This document shows, one piece after another, positions 6,375 through 8,388 of a stretch of DNA of 8,388 nucleotides. Source of the stretch: Ruminococcus sp. CAG:488 (GTDB taxonomy: Bacteria > Bacillota > Clostridia > Oscillospirales > Acutalibacteraceae); the NCBI GenBank assembly GCA_000434055.1, contig HF999630.1, positions 1 through 8,388 of the forward strand. The letters run 5' to 3'. The stretch's first letter is position 1; every line of letters begins with the position of its first letter. The position numbers and the translations under genes were made by a program. The notes below the pieces were generated by a model, which was not told the origin of the DNA, searched no databases, and saw nothing but the letters and a program-made list of their open reading frames with translations.

Positions 6375-6382
6375 GTCACCTC
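6375..6382 (-). promoter_or_regulatory. Shine-Dalgarno GAGGTGAC of the ATPase, abutting the permease stop
   Basis: GAGGTGAC begins directly after the permease TGA (6385-6383) and lies about 9-13 nt before the ATPase ATG at 6365, depending on which bases pair. This arrangement suggests coupled synthesis of the two exporter subunits. Confidence 0.7.
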
Positions 6383-7243
6383 TCAGATATAAAGGATAAA
6401 TCTATCCTGATGCTTGTAAAAGACGATAAGTCCGATTGCAAGCGTGACGATCGAAACGCCCAACGCATAAAAGAAATGGTTCCAGTTCCAAATTGAACAG
6501 TAAAGAACACATGAGCGGAACATTTCGAGAATACTGTAAAGCGGATTAAGCATCAGAACTTTCATAACAATTGCATTAACACCGCTCTTGTGCAGGGTTT
6601 TGAGACTGTACATAATAGGCGTAACATAGAAAAGCATTAGCGTAATAACGCTGTAAATATACTCAATATCCTTGAAATAAACGTTGAGAACCGAAAGAAT
6701 AAGACCTATTCCGGTGCTGAATATGCAAAGAAATATAATCGGCACAAAAGAAAGAAAAATATACCACGAAAGATGCAAATCGGGATATGCGTGCGTATAC
6801 TGATTTTTGATAAGGAAATAAGCCATAACAAAAACCAAAACAAGTAACGAAATAAGAAACGTTATAAACGTAGAAAAGACATTTGAAATCGGGTAAATAT
6901 ACTTTGGTACATAAACCTTTTTCAGCACGGAAGCACTGTTTCTTATTGATCTCATTGCTCTGTTGGTTGATTGAGTATAGAACTCATACAAAAGACGTCC
7001 CGTAAGAAGATAAACGGGATAACAAACAATACCGTCGCTCGCTTTTCCGAAAACCTTTGTAAAGATAAAAACAAGAACAAGCATCGTAAGAAACGGCTGC
7101 AGCATTGTCCAAAAAATTCCGAGGAAGGAATTTCTGTATTGCAGCTTGACGTTCTTGCGAACGATTTCCTGCATCAAGTATCTGTATTTGTATGCATTTT
7201 TTGCATATTGCTTTAATGGAATTTTCTTGGTATTTTCATCCAT
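6383..7243 (-). CDS. Polysaccharide/teichoic acid ABC exporter, permease subunit (TagG/Wzm-like, ABC-2 type)
   Basis: This 286-residue inner-membrane protein is the transmembrane half of the exporter. The N-terminal cytoplasmic amphipathic segment carries QYRNSFLGIFWTMLQP (35-50), a hallmark of the TagG/RfbA/Wzm family. The first membrane span follows at about 42-64. Further hydrophobic segments lie near 73-90, 118-145, 158-188, 195-213 and 255-276, consistent with six spans. Other family motifs are LKKVYVPKYIYP (108-119) and FYVTPIMYS (205-213). It would form a dimer with two copies of the ATPase and flip the lipid-linked polymer outward. The start is fixed by GAGGTGAT (7254-7247), which overlaps the stop codon of the preceding glycosyltransferase by two bases; only 9 nt separate the two genes. 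No odd features. Confidence 0.95.
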   Translation of the reverse strand: MDENTKKIPLKQYAKNAYKYRYLMQEIVRKNVKLQYRNSFLGIFWTMLQPFLTMLVLVFIFTKVFGKASDGIVCYPVYLLTGRLLYEFYTQSTNRAMRSIRNSASVLKKVYVPKYIYPISNVFSTFITFLISLLVLVFVMAYFLIKNQYTHAYPDLHLSWYIFLSFVPIIFLCIFSTGIGLILSVLNVYFKDIEYIYSVITLMLFYVTPIMYSLKTLHKSGVNAIVMKVLMLNPLYSILEMFRSCVLYCSIWNWNHFFYALGVSIVTLAIGLIVFYKHQDRFILYI

Positions 7244-7246
7244 TGT

Positions 7247-7254
7247 ATCACCTC
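7247..7254 (-). promoter_or_regulatory. Shine-Dalgarno GAGGTGAT of the permease, overlapping the upstream stop
   Basis: The first two bases of GAGGTGAT (7254-7253) are the last two of the glycosyltransferase TGA (7255-7253). A ribosome terminating there sits on the permease initiation site, so translational coupling is likely. Confidence 0.75.
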
Positions 7255-8014
7255 ATATCGTTTTCCACTTACAGAAATACCTGCACATCGAATCAATGTG
7301 TATGCACATCAGCTTCAAATTTCTTTTGCTCTCTCTGCCCCAAACATGATTAACTGTCGCATCGGGATAGTAAACGCACTTTGAAACTTCGTTGACACGC
7401 CTTGTAAGGTCGGCGTCCTCAAAATACATGAAATAACCGTCGTCAAAGCCGCCGATTTTTTTAAGCACTTCCGTTCTCAGAAGCATAAAACAGCCCGTTG
7501 CGTTTTCAATTTGAATCGGCTTGGAAAGGTCACAATCAAGCATAGCATACTCCCTGAGAAGCTTTCCCGGCTCATCGCCTCTAAGCCTGCTTGCAACGAG
7601 ATATTTAAGCCTAGGATTGCGTTTGCCGAGTATCTGATCTCGTCCGTCTGGGAAACAAATCCTCGGGGAAAGCAGACCGATATCCTGATTTTCTTCCATG
7701 TAGTCAACCATTTTTTTGATTACATTTTCTTTCAGCACAATGTCGGGATTGATAATCGCATGATAGCTCGATTCAACCGAGTTAATAATTATATTATGTC
7801 CCGCGCCGAAGCCGACATTTTTTTCGTTTCGAATGACCGAAACCTGAGGAAAATTATTTTCAACAAATTCAGGCGTTCCGTCACTTGAGCCGTTATCAAC
7901 AATGTAAAGTTTAAAATCAATATCCTTAGTTTGAGTAAAAATTGTTTCAAGCGTTTTTTCTATGGTGGAGATGTTGTTAAAAGTAACAATGCTTCCCGAG
8001 ACCATATTGTTCAT
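7253..8014 (-). CDS. GT2-family glycosyltransferase (rhamnosyltransferase-like, GT-A fold)
   Basis: The 253-residue protein is a complete, membrane-segment-free GT2 enzyme of the type that adds rhamnose or a similar sugar to a lipid-linked polysaccharide. The nucleotide-sugar-binding strand SIVTFNN (8-14) is followed by IVDNGSSDGT (38-47), NVGFGAGHN (66-74) and the metal-binding NPD (89-91), which replaces a classical DXD. Acceptor-side motifs are ENATGCFMLLR (170-180) and GGFDDGYFMYFEDADL (188-203), whose acidic residues include the likely catalytic base. HVWGRESKR (223-231) is typical of the WbbL/RfbF rhamnosyltransferase group. The sugar cannot be assigned for certain. The start at 8014 has only a weak Shine-Dalgarno (AGG at 8024-8022, 7 nt upstream), so initiation may lean on translation of the upstream gene, which ends 31 nt earlier. 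It precedes the exporter permease in the same operon. Confidence 0.92.
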   Translation of the reverse strand: MNNMVSGSIVTFNNISTIEKTLETIFTQTKDIDFKLYIVDNGSSDGTPEFVENNFPQVSVIRNEKNVGFGAGHNIIINSVESSYHAIINPDIVLKENVIKKMVDYMEENQDIGLLSPRICFPDGRDQILGKRNPRLKYLVASRLRGDEPGKLLREYAMLDCDLSKPIQIENATGCFMLLRTEVLKKIGGFDDGYFMYFEDADLTRRVNEVSKCVYYPDATVNHVWGRESKRNLKLMCIHIDSMCRYFCKWKTI

Positions 8015-8045
8015 ACACTAACCTACTTTCCTTTTTCGGTAACGT

Positions 8046-8388
8046 TCAGCGTCCGATGACGGACAAAATAATATCCGCTCTCCATTTGAACTTTGTAATA
8101 AAATTGCTTCCGTTACCCGTGACATTGCCGCCGTGGCGACGATATAAAATCAAAGGCTCGTTTATCAAACCGATTCTGCCGTGCTTCTCTGCAATCAAGC
8201 CGATCCATTGATCGTGCATCGGAATCTTTTTCGGAAACGGAAGAATATATTTCTTCATCTCCGAGCGAAAAGCCATACAGCAGCCCTGATATGAGTTTTT
8301 AATTATATTTCTGAAAAAGCCTTTTTTTGTATTATTGATTTCAAAGGCGGTCTCCCCTGTTTTGTTAAGCTCGCCGTCCGTAATATAC
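8046..8388 (-). CDS. GT2-family glycosyltransferase, C-terminal part (cut by window edge)
   Basis: The frame enters at the right edge without a start and ends in TGA at 8048-8046, giving the last 113 residues of a larger protein. The visible segment contains YQGCCMAFRSEM (33-44 of the fragment), FPKKIPMHDQWIGLIAE (51-67) and EPLILYRRHGGNVTG (77-91). These are the acceptor-binding and HD-x-W catalytic-region motifs of a common GT2 subgroup acting in cell-wall and exopolysaccharide synthesis (EpsE/rhamnosyltransferase-like). The donor-binding half, with its DXD, lies outside the window. The fragment has no membrane span. An internal ATG at 8276 has the whole conserved GCCMAF region around it and is not a start. 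It lies 31 nt upstream of the next GT2 and is presumably cotranscribed. Donor and acceptor are unknown. Confidence 0.9.
   Translation of the reverse strand, partial: YITDGELNKTGETAFEINNTKKGFFRNIIKNSYQGCCMAFRSEMKKYILPFPKKIPMHDQWIGLIAEKHGRIGLINEPLILYRRHGGNVTGNGSNFITKFKWRADIILSVIGR

Noticed and set aside
7511..7888. 125-codon plus-strand open frame inside the second GT2 gene
   Set aside because: It is antisense to conserved GT2 motifs and has no ribosome binding site or recognisable domain.
1..8388. CRISPR arrays, tRNA/rRNA genes, insertion sequences, toxin-antitoxin or defence modules
   Set aside because: Both strands were read for these. No spaced direct repeats, cloverleaf-like segments, transposase motifs or small paired genes were found.

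Overview
The window looks like chromosomal DNA from a low-to-mid GC, Gram-positive anaerobe of the Clostridia, probably an uncultured Oscillospiraceae/Ruminococcaceae-type gut bacterium. This rests on strong GGAGG/GAGGTGAT ribosome binding sites, extended -10 promoters, a Sec-secreted Ser/Thr/Asn-rich surface protein, a TagG/TagH-type polysaccharide exporter and AT-rich intergenic DNA. TGA is used as a stop by most of the genes, so the standard bacterial code applies. No tRNA, rRNA, transposase, integrase, phage gene or CRISPR array was seen.

Layout. (1) Positions 1-1777, minus strand: the N-terminal 592 codons of a large secreted protein that runs off the left edge, with its own extended -10 promoter just upstream. 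(2) 1778-2039: an AT-rich spacer. (3) 2040-2552, minus strand: a YgjP/DUF45-type HELAH metallopeptidase. It is divergent from (4) a plus-strand pair at 2657-4414, an AlaX-type alanyl-tRNA editing hydrolase followed 18 nt later by a LOG-family Rossmann protein. The divergent spacer holds two face-to-face promoters, with a near-perfect inverted repeat covering both -35 boxes. (5) A convergent stem-loop at 4418-4449 separates this pair from (6) a minus-strand operon that enters from the right edge and reads leftward: C-terminal part of a GT2 glycosyltransferase, a second GT2 (rhamnosyltransferase-like), an ABC-2 polysaccharide permease, its ATPase, and a TagB/TagF-like CDP-glycerol glycerophosphotransferase.

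How the genes work together. The right half is a coherent cell-envelope glycopolymer module. The glycosyltransferases would extend a lipid-linked chain in the cytoplasm, the permease/ATPase pair would export it, and the TagB-like enzyme would add glycerol-phosphate (or a related polyol phosphate), giving a teichoic-acid-like or phosphoglycerol-decorated polysaccharide. Spacing is tight, and the Shine-Dalgarno sequences of the permease and ATPase overlap or abut the preceding stop codons. The centre holds housekeeping genes: tRNA proofreading and nucleotide metabolism. No clearly new defence or mobile system is present. The points most worth a second look are the shared operator-like inverted repeat between the divergent promoters, the uncharacterised secreted protein with a FIVAR-like helical region, and the combination of GT2 enzymes with a teichoic-acid-type transferase behind one exporter.
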